From: Bradyrhizobium sp. CCBAU 53351
GTDB taxonomy: Bacteria > Pseudomonadota > Alphaproteobacteria > Rhizobiales > Xanthobacteraceae
Direction of reading: 5' to 3'
DNA: 64,000 nucleotides
NCBI RefSeq assembly: GCF_015291745.1
Contig: NZ_CP030059.1
Location: 4,367,501-4,431,500, forward strand
The notes beneath the pieces are model-generated. The model saw nothing but the letters and a program-made list of their open reading frames with translations. It had not been told where the DNA came from and ran no database searches. Positions within the stretch are counted from its first letter, which is position 1. The number at the start of each line of letters is the position of its first letter. The translations under genes and the position numbers were made by a program. This document shows positions 43,651 through 52,576 of this stretch, one piece after another.

Positions 43651-45000
43651 ATGCGCGAAATCAATTTCCTGGTCGAGAACAATGCCCGCCGCATCTGGCA
43701 CCCGATGGCGCATCCCAAGGACATGCAGGACCATCCGCCGCGCATCATCATGAAGGGCGAAGGCATTCACGTCACCGACATCGAAGGCAAGGCCGTGCTC
43801 GACGCGGTCGGCGGTCTCTGGAACGTGACGCTCGGCTATAGCTGCGATCCGATCAAGAAGGCGATCGCCGACCAGCTCGGCGAGCTGCCCTATTATTCCG
43901 GCTTTCGCGGCGTCTCGACGGGACCCGCGATCGAGCTCGCCTATGAGCTGACCGAATGGTTCAAGCCGGAAGGCATGGTGCGCGCGTTCTTCACCTCGGG
44001 CGGCTCCGATTCCGTCGAGACCGCGCTGCGGCTCGCACGGCAATACTGGAAGATCAAGGGCCAGCGCGACCGCACCAAATTCCTGGCGCTGAAGAAGGGC
44101 TATCACGGCACGCATTTCGGCGGCGCATCCGTCAACGGCAATGCCAATTTCCGCCGCAACTACGAGCCGCTGCTGCCGGGCGTCTACCACATTCCCTCGC
44201 CCTGGACCTATCGCAATCCCTTCAACGAGACCGATCCGGCGAAGCTCGCGCAGCTCTGCGCCAATGCGCTCGTCGACGAGATCGAATTCCAGGGCGCCGA
44301 CACCATCGCCGCCTTCATCATGGAGCCGGTGCTCGGTGCCGGCGGCGTCATCGTGCCGCACGAGAGTTTCATGCGACTGGTGCGCGAGATCTGCGACCGC
44401 TACGGCATCCTCCTGATCTCGGACGAGGTCGTCACCGGCTTCGGCCGCACCGGCGCCTGGTCCGGAGCGCGGCTCTGGGACGTCAAGCCGGACATGATGA
44501 CGATCGCAAAGGCCGTCACATCGGGCTATTTCCCGCTGGGCGCCACCATGATCGGCGAGACGGTCGCCGAGGCCTTCGAGAGCGACGAGACGAGTTTCGG
44601 CTCGATCGGCCACGGCTACACTTATTCCGGTCATCCCGTCGGTTGCGCGGCCGGCATCGCCGCGCTTGCCGAAACGAAGCGGCTGCAGCTCGACGCCAGG
44701 GCCGCGGCCTCCGGCGCCGTGCTCAACGCGGCGCTCGCGGCGCTCAAGCAGAAGCACGAGATCGTCGGCGATGTCCGCGGCAAGGGCCTGATGGCGGCGC
44801 TCGAGCTCGTCGTCGACCGCGGCAGCAAGAAGGCGCTCGACAAGAAGCGTGTCGGAAAGATCGCGGATGCGATCTACAATGCCGGCGTGATGGTGCGCGT
44901 CTCCGGCAGCAACATCATCCTGTCGCCGCCCCTGATCATCACGGCCGATGACGCCAGGACGATCGCGAACGCGATCGACCACGGGCTTGCGGCTGGCTGA
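43651..45000 (+). CDS. Class III omega-aminotransferase
   Basis: A 449-residue PLP transaminase of the omega-amino acid:pyruvate type. It has RIWHPMAHPKDMQ at the N-terminus, FTSGGSDSVETALRLARQYW, KKGYHGTHFGG, Asp in ILLISDEVVTGFGRTG and PLP Lys in MMTIAKAVTSGYFPLG; the C-terminus is LSPPLIITADDA. Such enzymes move an amino group from beta-alanine, taurine, putrescine or similar amines. Third gene of the plus-strand arm. Its stop at 44998-45000 directly abuts the end of the convergent LuxR gene. Confidence 0.93.
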   Translation: MREINFLVENNARRIWHPMAHPKDMQDHPPRIIMKGEGIHVTDIEGKAVLDAVGGLWNVTLGYSCDPIKKAIADQLGELPYYSGFRGVSTGPAIELAYELTEWFKPEGMVRAFFTSGGSDSVETALRLARQYWKIKGQRDRTKFLALKKGYHGTHFGGASVNGNANFRRNYEPLLPGVYHIPSPWTYRNPFNETDPAKLAQLCANALVDEIEFQGADTIAAFIMEPVLGAGGVIVPHESFMRLVREICDRYGILLISDEVVTGFGRTGAWSGARLWDVKPDMMTIAKAVTSGYFPLGATMIGETVAEAFESDETSFGSIGHGYTYSGHPVGCAAGIAALAETKRLQLDARAAASGAVLNAALAALKQKHEIVGDVRGKGLMAALELVVDRGSKKALDKKRVGKIADAIYNAGVMVRVSGSNIILSPPLIITADDARTIANAIDHGLAAG

Positions 45001-45687
45001 TCAACAAAGCCGCGGCTGCTGGTTCGGCCGCGCCATCAGCGCCACCACGGCGGAGCGTGTCTCGACGCCGAGCTTCTCGAAGATGTGGATCAGGTGCGTC
45101 TTCACCGTCGCCTGGCCGATCTTCAGGCACTCGCCGATCTCGCGATTGGTCCGGCCGCAGCACAACAGCCGCACCACGTCCATTTCGCGGCTGGTCAGGC
45201 CATAGCGCTGCCCGTCCTCCGGCGCGGCCGCGCGGCCGACCAGGTTGAACTGCAGATACTGATGGATCTTCTGAGCCATGGTCACGGCGCCCTCGGGAAT
45301 CCGCGCGTCCCGGTCCCACGCCACGCTCATGCCGGCGACGATCTGGTCGTCGCGCCGGAAGAAGAAGTCCATCATGTCGACGATGCCGCATTGATCCAGG
45401 AACGAACGGTAGAGCGCCGTCTCGCCGGCTTGCCGGCCGGCCATCGTCTTGCTCAGCCGCGCCACCGCAAGGCCGGCCGCGTGACGAGGATGCTGCGGGT
45501 CGAATGCGCTCATGCCGTCGAGATATTGCCGATGAAACGGCTCCGGAATGCCGGACAGCAGGAAGCGCCGGAGGTTGTAGCCCTCGTCGACCTCGTAAAA
45601 TGCCGTCGCCGAACCATCCAGCATTGACTGCGCGAAATGCACCGCTTCGCTCGTTGCGGGGTCCGAGCGGCCCATGAGCATCAGCAT
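45001..45687 (-). CDS. LuxR family transcriptional regulator
   Basis: A 228-residue regulator. The C-terminal HTH is clear: YGLTSREMDVVRLLCCGRTN followed by REIGECLKIGQATVKTHLIHIFEKLGV. The N-terminal 150 residues do not show a receiver domain or the conserved autoinducer-site pattern, so the signal is unknown; it may bind a metabolite. The first of three close ATGs (45687) is chosen because GAGGAGGGT lies in front. Placed convergent to the transaminase and divergent from the beta-lactamase-fold gene, it probably controls the surrounding catabolic genes. Confidence 0.88.
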   Translation of the reverse strand: MLMLMGRSDPATSEAVHFAQSMLDGSATAFYEVDEGYNLRRFLLSGIPEPFHRQYLDGMSAFDPQHPRHAAGLAVARLSKTMAGRQAGETALYRSFLDQCGIVDMMDFFFRRDDQIVAGMSVAWDRDARIPEGAVTMAQKIHQYLQFNLVGRAAAPEDGQRYGLTSREMDVVRLLCCGRTNREIGECLKIGQATVKTHLIHIFEKLGVETRSAVVALMARPNQQPRLC

Positions 45688-45968
45688 GGCCTACCCTCCT
45701 CGATTCCACTCCGTTTCGGACATCTGGCGTGTCCTCGCGCAGGCGACGCTGGGACAGGCACCGCTCTTAGTCAAGCAATTTCCGGACCACGGGCTTCAAC
45801 TCGGCAACGAACGCGGCTCCCGCCCGATCCGCGCCTCCACCGAAGGGTTGATTGACTGGACAGCGTGACGGCATCGGCCGCCGGCCTCCACCACCCGGTT
45901 GATTGCCGAGCGTGCAAGGTGCATCAGATCGTGACACTGCCTCGCCTGAAACCCGAGACGGAACAGGA

Positions 45969-47171
45969 ATGAATTCGCATCGCATCATGTCCGCCTTCCC
46001 GCCCGCTGAGGATCAGCAGGTGACGCTCGCCAATTGGCGGCAGCATCCGTTCAGCACATGGGCGTTCCGCAACGTTCGCGAATTGTTGCCGACAGCCAAC
46101 ATCGCGCACTCGCCGGAGCCGACCACTTTGTCCTTTGGGCAGAGATATCTCGAGGACGTAGTCTTTGCCGGTCGAAGCGGCGAGACGACAAACTTCAGCG
46201 AAGCACTCCGCACCAGCCACACCGACGGCATCGTCGTGATGCACCGTGGGCAGGTGGTGTCCGAGTGGTACGCCAACGGTCTTGCGCCCGATACGCCCCA
46301 CCTGATCTTCTCCGTCAGCAAGTCGATCGCCGGCACGCTGGGCGGCATTCTCGCCGAGTGCAGCAAGCTCGATCCGGATGCGCCAGTCACGCGTTACATC
46401 CCCGAAATGGAGAGATCGGTCTATGGCGGCAGCTGCACGGTCAGGCACCTGCTCGACATGAGCGTCGGCATCCGCTTCGACGAGGACTACATGGCCCGCG
46501 ACGGCGACGTCATCAACTATCGGCGGTCGACCGGCTGGGAGCCGCCGGATGCGGGCGTTCCATCGTCCCATCTGCGGCAATATCTGCAAACGCTGCGGCC
46601 GAACGGCACTCCGCACGGGCAGACCTTTCACTACGTGTCGACCAACACCGACGTGCTCGGCTGGGTCTACGAGCGCGCCTGCGGCATGTCCTACGCAAAG
46701 ATCCTGTCGCAGTACCTCTGGCAGCCGATGGGCGCACAGCACGACGCCTACATCACCGCCGATTCCCGCGGCGCCGCGCGCGTGGCCGGCGGCATCTGCG
46801 CTACATTGCGCGATCTCGCGCGCTTCGGCGAAATGATGCGCAATCATGGTGTCAGCAACGGGCGACAGGTAGTGCCGGCCTGGTGGATCGACGATATCAG
46901 GCGGAACGGCAATGCCGAGGCATGGTCGCGCGGAGACCTCACGAAAGTCTTTCCAAACGGCAACTATCGCAGCAAGTGGTACACGATCGATCGCAGCCAG
47001 AGCGCCTTCGCCGCAGTCGGCATTCACGGCCAGTGGATCTACATCGATCCTGCGAACGCCACCGTCATCGCCCGCGTTTCGTCGCAACCACTGCCCATGG
47101 ACCTGGATTTCGATCATATGTGGCTACGAGGCTATCGTGCGATAGCAACCAGGCTGCACGAAGATGCCTGA
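45969..47171 (+). CDS. Serine hydrolase of the beta-lactamase family
   Basis: A 400-residue class C beta-lactamase-fold hydrolase. Nucleophile and base are Ser and Lys of LIFSVSKSIAG (SxxK), the second motif is the Tyr in FHYVSTNTD, and the third is expected near VGIHGQWIYIDP. No signal peptide, so cytoplasmic, which suggests an esterase, amidase or 6-aminohexanoate-dimer-hydrolase-like (NylB) role rather than antibiotic resistance. Start 45969 (ATG after ACAGGA) gives MNSHRIMSAFPPAEDQQ. Divergent from the LuxR gene, with a gap of 281 bases. Amide or lactam hydrolysis would fit the block. Confidence 0.88.
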   Translation: MNSHRIMSAFPPAEDQQVTLANWRQHPFSTWAFRNVRELLPTANIAHSPEPTTLSFGQRYLEDVVFAGRSGETTNFSEALRTSHTDGIVVMHRGQVVSEWYANGLAPDTPHLIFSVSKSIAGTLGGILAECSKLDPDAPVTRYIPEMERSVYGGSCTVRHLLDMSVGIRFDEDYMARDGDVINYRRSTGWEPPDAGVPSSHLRQYLQTLRPNGTPHGQTFHYVSTNTDVLGWVYERACGMSYAKILSQYLWQPMGAQHDAYITADSRGAARVAGGICATLRDLARFGEMMRNHGVSNGRQVVPAWWIDDIRRNGNAEAWSRGDLTKVFPNGNYRSKWYTIDRSQSAFAAVGIHGQWIYIDPANATVIARVSSQPLPMDLDFDHMWLRGYRAIATRLHEDA

Positions 47172-47558
47172 GACCTACAAGCGCGTCCGCTTTCGACAAT
47201 CGCCGTCGATCCCGAGAGCCGACCAGTTCGGCCAATGCAGTTTCGTTGATGACCCCGCTGCCATCACGAGCGCAAGATCGTCGAAAATCGTAGATTGGCG
47301 CACAAAATCGCAGACTTGGTAGCGGGGGTCCGCTACATCGCAAAACCCACTATTGCGGAGGCGCTGTTTTCTTACCGGCGAGCCGCCTAACTCGGAACGT
47401 CAGGTCTCGGTAGTCCGCCAGAAGCCGCCGCCGGCCAAATCGATCGGTGAGCAGGTTGAAATCGGGAGGCGCAACCACCGATGCCGACGTCCGCTTCGGG
47501 GTCTGATCCCACTGGAGCCGTAGCCCGAAAACAGGCGTTTGTCGAATGACGGCAGCCT
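47172..47558. other. Gap with decayed sequence
   Basis: 387 bases without a convincing gene. A short stretch at 47270-47310 (ATCGTAGATTGGCGCACAAA) resembles 412-456 near the left end of the window, perhaps two relics of one small gene family or repeat. No promoter or terminator can be set. Confidence 0.35.
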
Positions 47559-48503
47559 CTAGATAACGGGCGTAATCAGAGCCGCGCCCACGAAATGGGC
47601 TGTAAGATTGTCCCGGACCAGCTTGCCCATGGCGCGCCGGGTCTCCGTCGTGCCCGAGGCGTGATGCGGCTGAAGCACGGTATTGTCGAGGAACCTGAGC
47701 CGTTCATCGATATTCGGCTCGTTCCAGAACACGTCGAGGCCTGCGCCCTTGATGAGCTTGGCCTCGAGTGCGCGAAGCAGAGCCGTTTCGTCGACCGTCG
47801 ATCCCCGGGAGACATTGATGAGGATGCCGTCAGGTCCGAGGGCGTCGAGCACACGCCCGTTGACGATGCCTTTCGTACTCTCGCCACCGGCCAGCGTCAC
47901 GATGAGGAACTCGGCGCGGTGGGCCAACTCCACAAGATCCGGGACGAAGGCGTAGGGCAGATCCACCCGCCCGGCAACATCGAAATAGGCGATCTCGCAA
48001 TCGAACGCGGCGAGCCGCTTTGCGACAGCCGCACCGACGCGGCCCATCCCGACGACGCCCGCGGTCTTGCCGGTGACCCGGGTCACCAGCGGCATATTGC
48101 CCTTGGTCCAATGTCCCTCGCGCACGAAGCGGTCGGCCTGCGGTATCTTTCTCGCGACCGCCAGCAATAGGCCGACGGCCATGTCGGCAACATCGGCGGT
48201 CAACACGTCCGGTGTCTTCGTCACCCGAATTCCATTCGCCCTAGCATGGGTCAAATCTATGGCGTCGGTGCCGACGCCATAGCAGGTCACAATCTCAAGC
48301 GCCGGCAGCCGCTTCATGAGGTCAGCAGACGCCCCCAGCTCGCCCCGCGTTGCGATTGCCCGGATCGTGCTGCCGTTAGCCTCGATCAGGCGGTCACGAT
48401 CTGCCGCCTCCCAGAGTTTGTGCACGATATATCGCGCGTCGAGCTCAGCCATGTCCCAGGCGGGATAGGGTCCGATCATCAGCACTTCTGGTTTGGTCGG
48501 CAT
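47559..48503 (-). CDS. D-2-hydroxyacid dehydrogenase (NAD(P)-dependent)
   Basis: A 314-residue enzyme of the glyoxylate/hydroxypyruvate reductase type. Rossmann motif VVGMGRVGAAVA, Arg in INVSRGSTVDE, Glu in GLDVFWNEPNI and His in VLQPHHASGT form the cofactor site and active site. It reduces 2-keto acids or oxidises D-2-hydroxyacids. Start 48503 (MPTKPEVLMIGPYP) matches the family. Last gene of the HyuA-HyuB operon, 67 bases after the SDR; it could handle a product of the aldolase such as pyruvate or glyoxylate. Confidence 0.93.
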   Translation of the reverse strand: MPTKPEVLMIGPYPAWDMAELDARYIVHKLWEAADRDRLIEANGSTIRAIATRGELGASADLMKRLPALEIVTCYGVGTDAIDLTHARANGIRVTKTPDVLTADVADMAVGLLLAVARKIPQADRFVREGHWTKGNMPLVTRVTGKTAGVVGMGRVGAAVAKRLAAFDCEIAYFDVAGRVDLPYAFVPDLVELAHRAEFLIVTLAGGESTKGIVNGRVLDALGPDGILINVSRGSTVDETALLRALEAKLIKGAGLDVFWNEPNIDERLRFLDNTVLQPHHASGTTETRRAMGKLVRDNLTAHFVGAALITPVI

Positions 48504-48570
48504 GTTACGGAACCCTTTCCCGCCGGGTGCAAGGCCATGGAGTTGTTTGGGGTGCAACGGAGCGCCGGGA

Positions 48571-49338
48571 TCACAGGGAGGTCGTGATGCCGCCGTCGAC
48601 GTAGAGCGTATGGCCGTTGACGAAGGACGACGCCTCACCAGACAGAAACACGGCGGCGCCGATCAGCTCGTCGACATTGCCCCAGCGCGACGCCGGCGTC
48701 CGCTTTTCGAGCCACGCCGAGAACTGGGGATCGTCCACCAGCGCTTGATTCAGCGGAGTCTTGAAGTAACCGGGCGCGATCGCATTGACCTGGAGACCGT
48801 GCCTGGCCCAATCGGCGCACATGCCACGCGTCAGGTTCTTGATCGCTCCTTTGGTCGCGGTATACGGCGCAATGCCGGGGCGAGCGAGCTCGCTTTGAAC
48901 CGACGCGATGTTGATGATCTTGCCCTTTCGGCGCGGGATCATATGGCGTGCAACCGCCTGGCCGACATAGAAGGCGCTGGACACATTGGTCTTGAGCAAT
49001 TCTTCCCACTTTTCCGCCGGGAAATCCTCCAACGGCGTGCGGAACTGCATGCCGGCATTGTTGACGAGAATGTCAATCGGACCGATCGCCTCTTCAATGC
49101 GCGAGATCCCGCCGCGAACGGCCTCGACGCGGGTGACGTCGAAGCTCGTTACTGCGACGTCGTGCCCGCCGGCCCTGACCCTCGCGGCGGCCACATCCAG
49201 TTTGTCGCGATCGCGCCCATTCAGCACCACGGAGGCGCCGTGCTCGGCGAGCCCGCGCGCGATCGCGAAGCCGATACCTTGCGACGATCCCGTCACCAGC
49301 GCACGGCGGCCGGCGAGATTGAACAATTCGAATGCCAT
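48571..49338 (-). CDS. SDR oxidoreductase, gluconate 5-dehydrogenase-like
   Basis: A 255-residue classical SDR. VTGSSQGIGFAIARGLAEHG (cofactor), LVNNAGMQFR, catalytic Ser in IASVQSELA and Tyr-Lys in PYTATKGAIKN; the C-terminus SFVNGHTLYVDGG is characteristic. The FELFNLAGRRALVTGSSQGI start is like that of gluconate 5-dehydrogenases (IdnO). 15 bases after the aldolase gene. It probably interconverts a hydroxy/keto sugar acid feeding the aldolase; not proven. Confidence 0.92.
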   Translation of the reverse strand: MAFELFNLAGRRALVTGSSQGIGFAIARGLAEHGASVVLNGRDRDKLDVAAARVRAGGHDVAVTSFDVTRVEAVRGGISRIEEAIGPIDILVNNAGMQFRTPLEDFPAEKWEELLKTNVSSAFYVGQAVARHMIPRRKGKIINIASVQSELARPGIAPYTATKGAIKNLTRGMCADWARHGLQVNAIAPGYFKTPLNQALVDDPQFSAWLEKRTPASRWGNVDELIGAAVFLSGEASSFVNGHTLYVDGGITTSL

Positions 49339-49353
49339 GGTGTCCGTCCGAGT

Positions 49354-50055
49354 TCAGCGGGCGAGCAGCTTCTTGACGCCGGCCAGACCGACACGCAGGA
49401 ACGGATCGGAGTGGATGTAGAAATACCGCACACCTTGCTCGAACAGAGAGGGCAGTTCGTCCGACGTCACAAGCGTGCCGGCGACCTTGCCGGCCGCGCG
49501 GATCTTCTTCACGGCATAGGCAACCCGCTCCATCACGGCCTGCGGCCGCGGCTGCCCGAACGGCGGCGCCGGCGGATAACCCATGTTCTGCGAGAGGTCG
49601 CCGGGCCCGATGAAGAAGACATCAATCCCTTCCACGGCGACCAGCGCATCGATGTCGTCGATCGCCTTGGGCGTCTCGATCATGGCGATGACGAGCCGCT
49701 TTTCATAATCGGCCGGGCATGCGTAGCGTACCGCGTCGACGATGGCGCGCGCCTGGTTCGCGGTATCGACCATCGGCACCATGAGACCATCGGCGCCGGC
49801 ATTGAGATAGCGGATGAGGAGTGGCCGCTCATGCGAATGCGGGCGGACGATGGCGGCGCCGCCTGCCCCTCGGATCGCTTGTGCGGTTACGCGCACATCC
49901 TCAAAGCTCCAGGTGCCGTGCTCGCAATCGACGAAGATGGCATCGGCACCGAGCTCGACCAGGCGGACAGCCAGCCCCGACGACGAGTGATGCGGCGTGA
50001 GCATGGTGACCGCCTCACCTTTGGCAAGGCGCTCGCGCAACTTGGCTCCATTCAT
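49354..50055 (-). CDS. HpcH/HpaI family aldolase
   Basis: A 233-residue class II aldolase of the 2-keto-3-deoxy-acid (HpaI, RhmA, GarL) family that splits a 4-hydroxy-2-oxo acid into pyruvate and an aldehyde. It has FVDCEHGTWSFEDV near 41-54, Arg in AAIVRPHSHERP, metal ligand Glu in IAMIETPKAI and Asp in FFIGPGDLSQ. Length is a bit short of the usual 250-260. AGAGGATATCCT precedes the ATG. Between two SDR genes (gaps of 15 bases on both sides). Confidence 0.93.
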   Translation of the reverse strand: MNGAKLRERLAKGEAVTMLTPHHSSSGLAVRLVELGADAIFVDCEHGTWSFEDVRVTAQAIRGAGGAAIVRPHSHERPLLIRYLNAGADGLMVPMVDTANQARAIVDAVRYACPADYEKRLVIAMIETPKAIDDIDALVAVEGIDVFFIGPGDLSQNMGYPPAPPFGQPRPQAVMERVAYAVKKIRAAGKVAGTLVTSDELPSLFEQGVRYFYIHSDPFLRVGLAGVKKLLAR

Positions 50056-50070
50056 AGGATATCCTCTTCT

Positions 50071-50874
50071 CTAGCTCTTCGGCTTGTCGGCGAGACCCGC
50101 GGGCGCACCGACCCAGCGGGCCGTCTCGATGTCCGCGGATGTATCGCGCATGAAAGTCGGGCAGATGTACAGTTCGGGGATCATCGCGCCCTTTTGCAGG
50201 CTCGCGCAGAGCAGGACCGCGCGCGCGACGTCGTGCGGATTGAGCATCACGGCGCGTTCGCTGTCCAAAGGCGGGCGGGCGCGACTATCCATGATCGGCG
50301 TGTCGGTCTCGCCCGGCAGGATCGTCGTCGCGCGAATGCCCTGATTGCGAAACGTGTTGTGCAGGAACGTCATGAAATTCTTCACGCCGGCCTTGGCCGC
50401 GCCGTAGGCGGCTCCCCCGAGCAGGTTCGGATTGACGACCGCCAGCGAAGACACCGTGATGATCGTGCCTTCCTTCCGGGCAATCATGTCCTCCAGCACG
50501 GCCTGCGTCAGATTGAACACGGCGGTGAGATTGACGTTGACCGTGGTGTTCCACTCCGCCTCGCTGATGAACCGCGCGTTCAGCACCTTGCTGGCACTCC
50601 CGGCGTTGTTCACGAGAATGTCGATCGACCCGACATTGCCCTTGACCCAAGCGACCGTCTCGAGGATCGCGTCGCGCGACGCCACGTCGAGTGCGCGGAC
50701 GACAGCCTTGCCGCCGGCTTTCTCGATCACTGCCACGACTTCCTGAAGCGGCGCGATCCGGCGGCCGGTCAGCACGACCGTTGCGCCGGCCTCAGCCAGC
50801 AAGATCGAGGTCTCGCGCCCGATCCCCGTTCCCGCGCCCGTGACAAGCGCGATCTTTCCGTCGAGCAGACCCAT
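50071..50874 (-). CDS. SDR family oxidoreductase
   Basis: A 267-residue SDR. VTGAGTGIGRETSILLAEAG, LVNNAGSAS, catalytic Ser in ITVSSLAVV and Tyr-Lys in AYGAAKAGVKN. The C-terminal 35 residues (LYICPTFMRDTSADIETARW) are longer and less typical than in the other SDRs here. It begins 7 bases after HyuB, so one transcript. Confidence 0.92.
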   Translation of the reverse strand: MGLLDGKIALVTGAGTGIGRETSILLAEAGATVVLTGRRIAPLQEVVAVIEKAGGKAVVRALDVASRDAILETVAWVKGNVGSIDILVNNAGSASKVLNARFISEAEWNTTVNVNLTAVFNLTQAVLEDMIARKEGTIITVSSLAVVNPNLLGGAAYGAAKAGVKNFMTFLHNTFRNQGIRATTILPGETDTPIMDSRARPPLDSERAVMLNPHDVARAVLLCASLQKGAMIPELYICPTFMRDTSADIETARWVGAPAGLADKPKS

Positions 50875-50881
50875 GGTTCCT

Positions 50882-52564
50882 CTATTCGGCGGCCGTCGCC
50901 GCCACGTTTGAGCGCTGATAGCCGTAAATCTGCCTCGCGGCCGCGGGCGTGATCAAGCCTTCTGCAAGGTCGAATTCGATCGAGGCCGCCGTGCGCTCGG
51001 ATGTACGCCCCCATCCGCCCCCGCCCGGCGTCTCGACCTCCAGGCGATCACCCATCTTCAGGACCACCTTTCCCTTGGGAAATTGCGGCTCCCCGTTCCT
51101 GTACACCTTGCCGGCACTGCCGGATTTGCCGCCGACGACGCCGAAACAGGGATGGCGCACACGCTCGGACGCCAGATAGACGTTCATCGGGTTGCGCCCG
51201 CGATTGCGCAGCACGACGCGCTGGCCGAGCCCGCCACGGCTCTTCCCAGCACCGCCAGAGTCCGGAATGAGTTCCTTGCACTCGGTGAGCGCGGGGACGG
51301 CAATCTCGAACATCTCAATCGCCGTGACCTTACAGTTGGACGGAAAGCTCAGCGTATCGAGACCGTCGAGTTCGGCGCGCGCACCCTGTCCGCCATGGAA
51401 ATTCTGCACCGAGCCGTATTGCGTGCCGTCGTCGCGCCGGCCGACGCAGTTGGCGGCCCAGATCGGCGCGCCGCCGCTGTCGCCCATCACCTTGTCCGGC
51501 ACCACGCCTTCCAACGCCTTGAAAATCAGCGACGGGATGACATGCCCGATCAGGTTGCGCGAATTGCCCGCCGTCCATTCCTCTGGATTGAGAATCGAGC
51601 CGAGCGGCGCCTCGTCAGTGATCGGCGTGATGCAGCCCTCGTTATTCGGTGTATCCGGGTCGAGCAGGCACTTCAGCGCGTAGACCGAATGGGCGTAGCG
51701 ATAATTGGTCCGGCAGTTGATCGAGTGAAGAATCTGCGCGGACGTTCCCGCGTAATCGACGTGAACGGAATCGTCGCGCACGATCACGGCCGCCTTGAGC
51801 GTCACATCCGTGTCATAGCCGTCGAGCAGCACCTCGGCGCGATAGGTCCCGTTCGGCCATTGCCGGATCGCCCGCCGCGTCTGCGCTTCGGATCGCGTGT
51901 GGATGGCATCGGCCAGTTCGTCGATACCATCGAGATCATACTCGTCGAGGAATTTCACCAGTTCGCGGCCCATGACATTGTTGGCGGCGACCATGGATTC
52001 GAGATCGCCCATCACTTCGGTCGGCAGCCGAACGGAAGCTGCGATGATGTCGAGCACATCCTGGTTGGGAACGCCGGCCTTGTGCAGCTTCACGATCGGG
52101 AAGCGGATGCCCTCCTCGAAGATGTCGCTGGCTTCGGAATGCAGGGGAGCGCCGCCGATGTCGGGCAGATGCGCGATCGAGCCGGCATAGGCCACGACCT
52201 TGCCGTTCTTGAAGATCGGCGTGATCATCGTCACGTCAGGAAGATGGCCGGTGCCGATCTCGGGATCGTTGGTGGCAAGTACGTCGCCTTCTTCCAGGGT
52301 CTCGGCCGGAAACTTCGGCAGGAAGTATTTTTGCGCGGCCACCGGCAGCGAGGTGATGAAGACCGGGATTGACCAGGTGCATTGAGCGAGCGCGCGGCCG
52401 CGGCTGTCGAGCAGCACGGTCACATAGTCGTGGTTCTCGCGCACGATCGGCGAGAAGGCGGTGCGGCCGAGCACGATGTCGGCCTGGTCGGCGATGAAGA
52501 TCAGGCGATTCCACATCACCTGGAGATTGATGGGATCGTTGAAATCGGCAGCGTTCACGGACAT
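50882..52564 (-). CDS. Hydantoinase/oxoprolinase B-type subunit
   Basis: A 560-residue HyuB subunit. RENHDYVTVLLDSRGRALAQ near residue 43, TNDPEIGTGHLPDV, and the C-terminal GGAGKSRGGLGQRV and TPGGGGWG are family hallmarks. With HyuA it forms an ATP-dependent amidohydrolase or carboxylase acting on 5-oxoproline, hydantoins or ketones (acetone carboxylase is a distant relative); this pair could be any of the first group. 12 bases after HyuA. Confidence 0.92.
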   Translation of the reverse strand: MSVNAADFNDPINLQVMWNRLIFIADQADIVLGRTAFSPIVRENHDYVTVLLDSRGRALAQCTWSIPVFITSLPVAAQKYFLPKFPAETLEEGDVLATNDPEIGTGHLPDVTMITPIFKNGKVVAYAGSIAHLPDIGGAPLHSEASDIFEEGIRFPIVKLHKAGVPNQDVLDIIAASVRLPTEVMGDLESMVAANNVMGRELVKFLDEYDLDGIDELADAIHTRSEAQTRRAIRQWPNGTYRAEVLLDGYDTDVTLKAAVIVRDDSVHVDYAGTSAQILHSINCRTNYRYAHSVYALKCLLDPDTPNNEGCITPITDEAPLGSILNPEEWTAGNSRNLIGHVIPSLIFKALEGVVPDKVMGDSGGAPIWAANCVGRRDDGTQYGSVQNFHGGQGARAELDGLDTLSFPSNCKVTAIEMFEIAVPALTECKELIPDSGGAGKSRGGLGQRVVLRNRGRNPMNVYLASERVRHPCFGVVGGKSGSAGKVYRNGEPQFPKGKVVLKMGDRLEVETPGGGGWGRTSERTAASIEFDLAEGLITPAAARQIYGYQRSNVAATAAE

Positions 52565-52576
52565 GAGGCGTCGTCC

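Noticed and set aside
48493..50952. Plus-strand open frame of 819 codons opposite the SDR and aldolase genes
   Set aside because: Crosses several real genes and their gaps without any recognisable motif.
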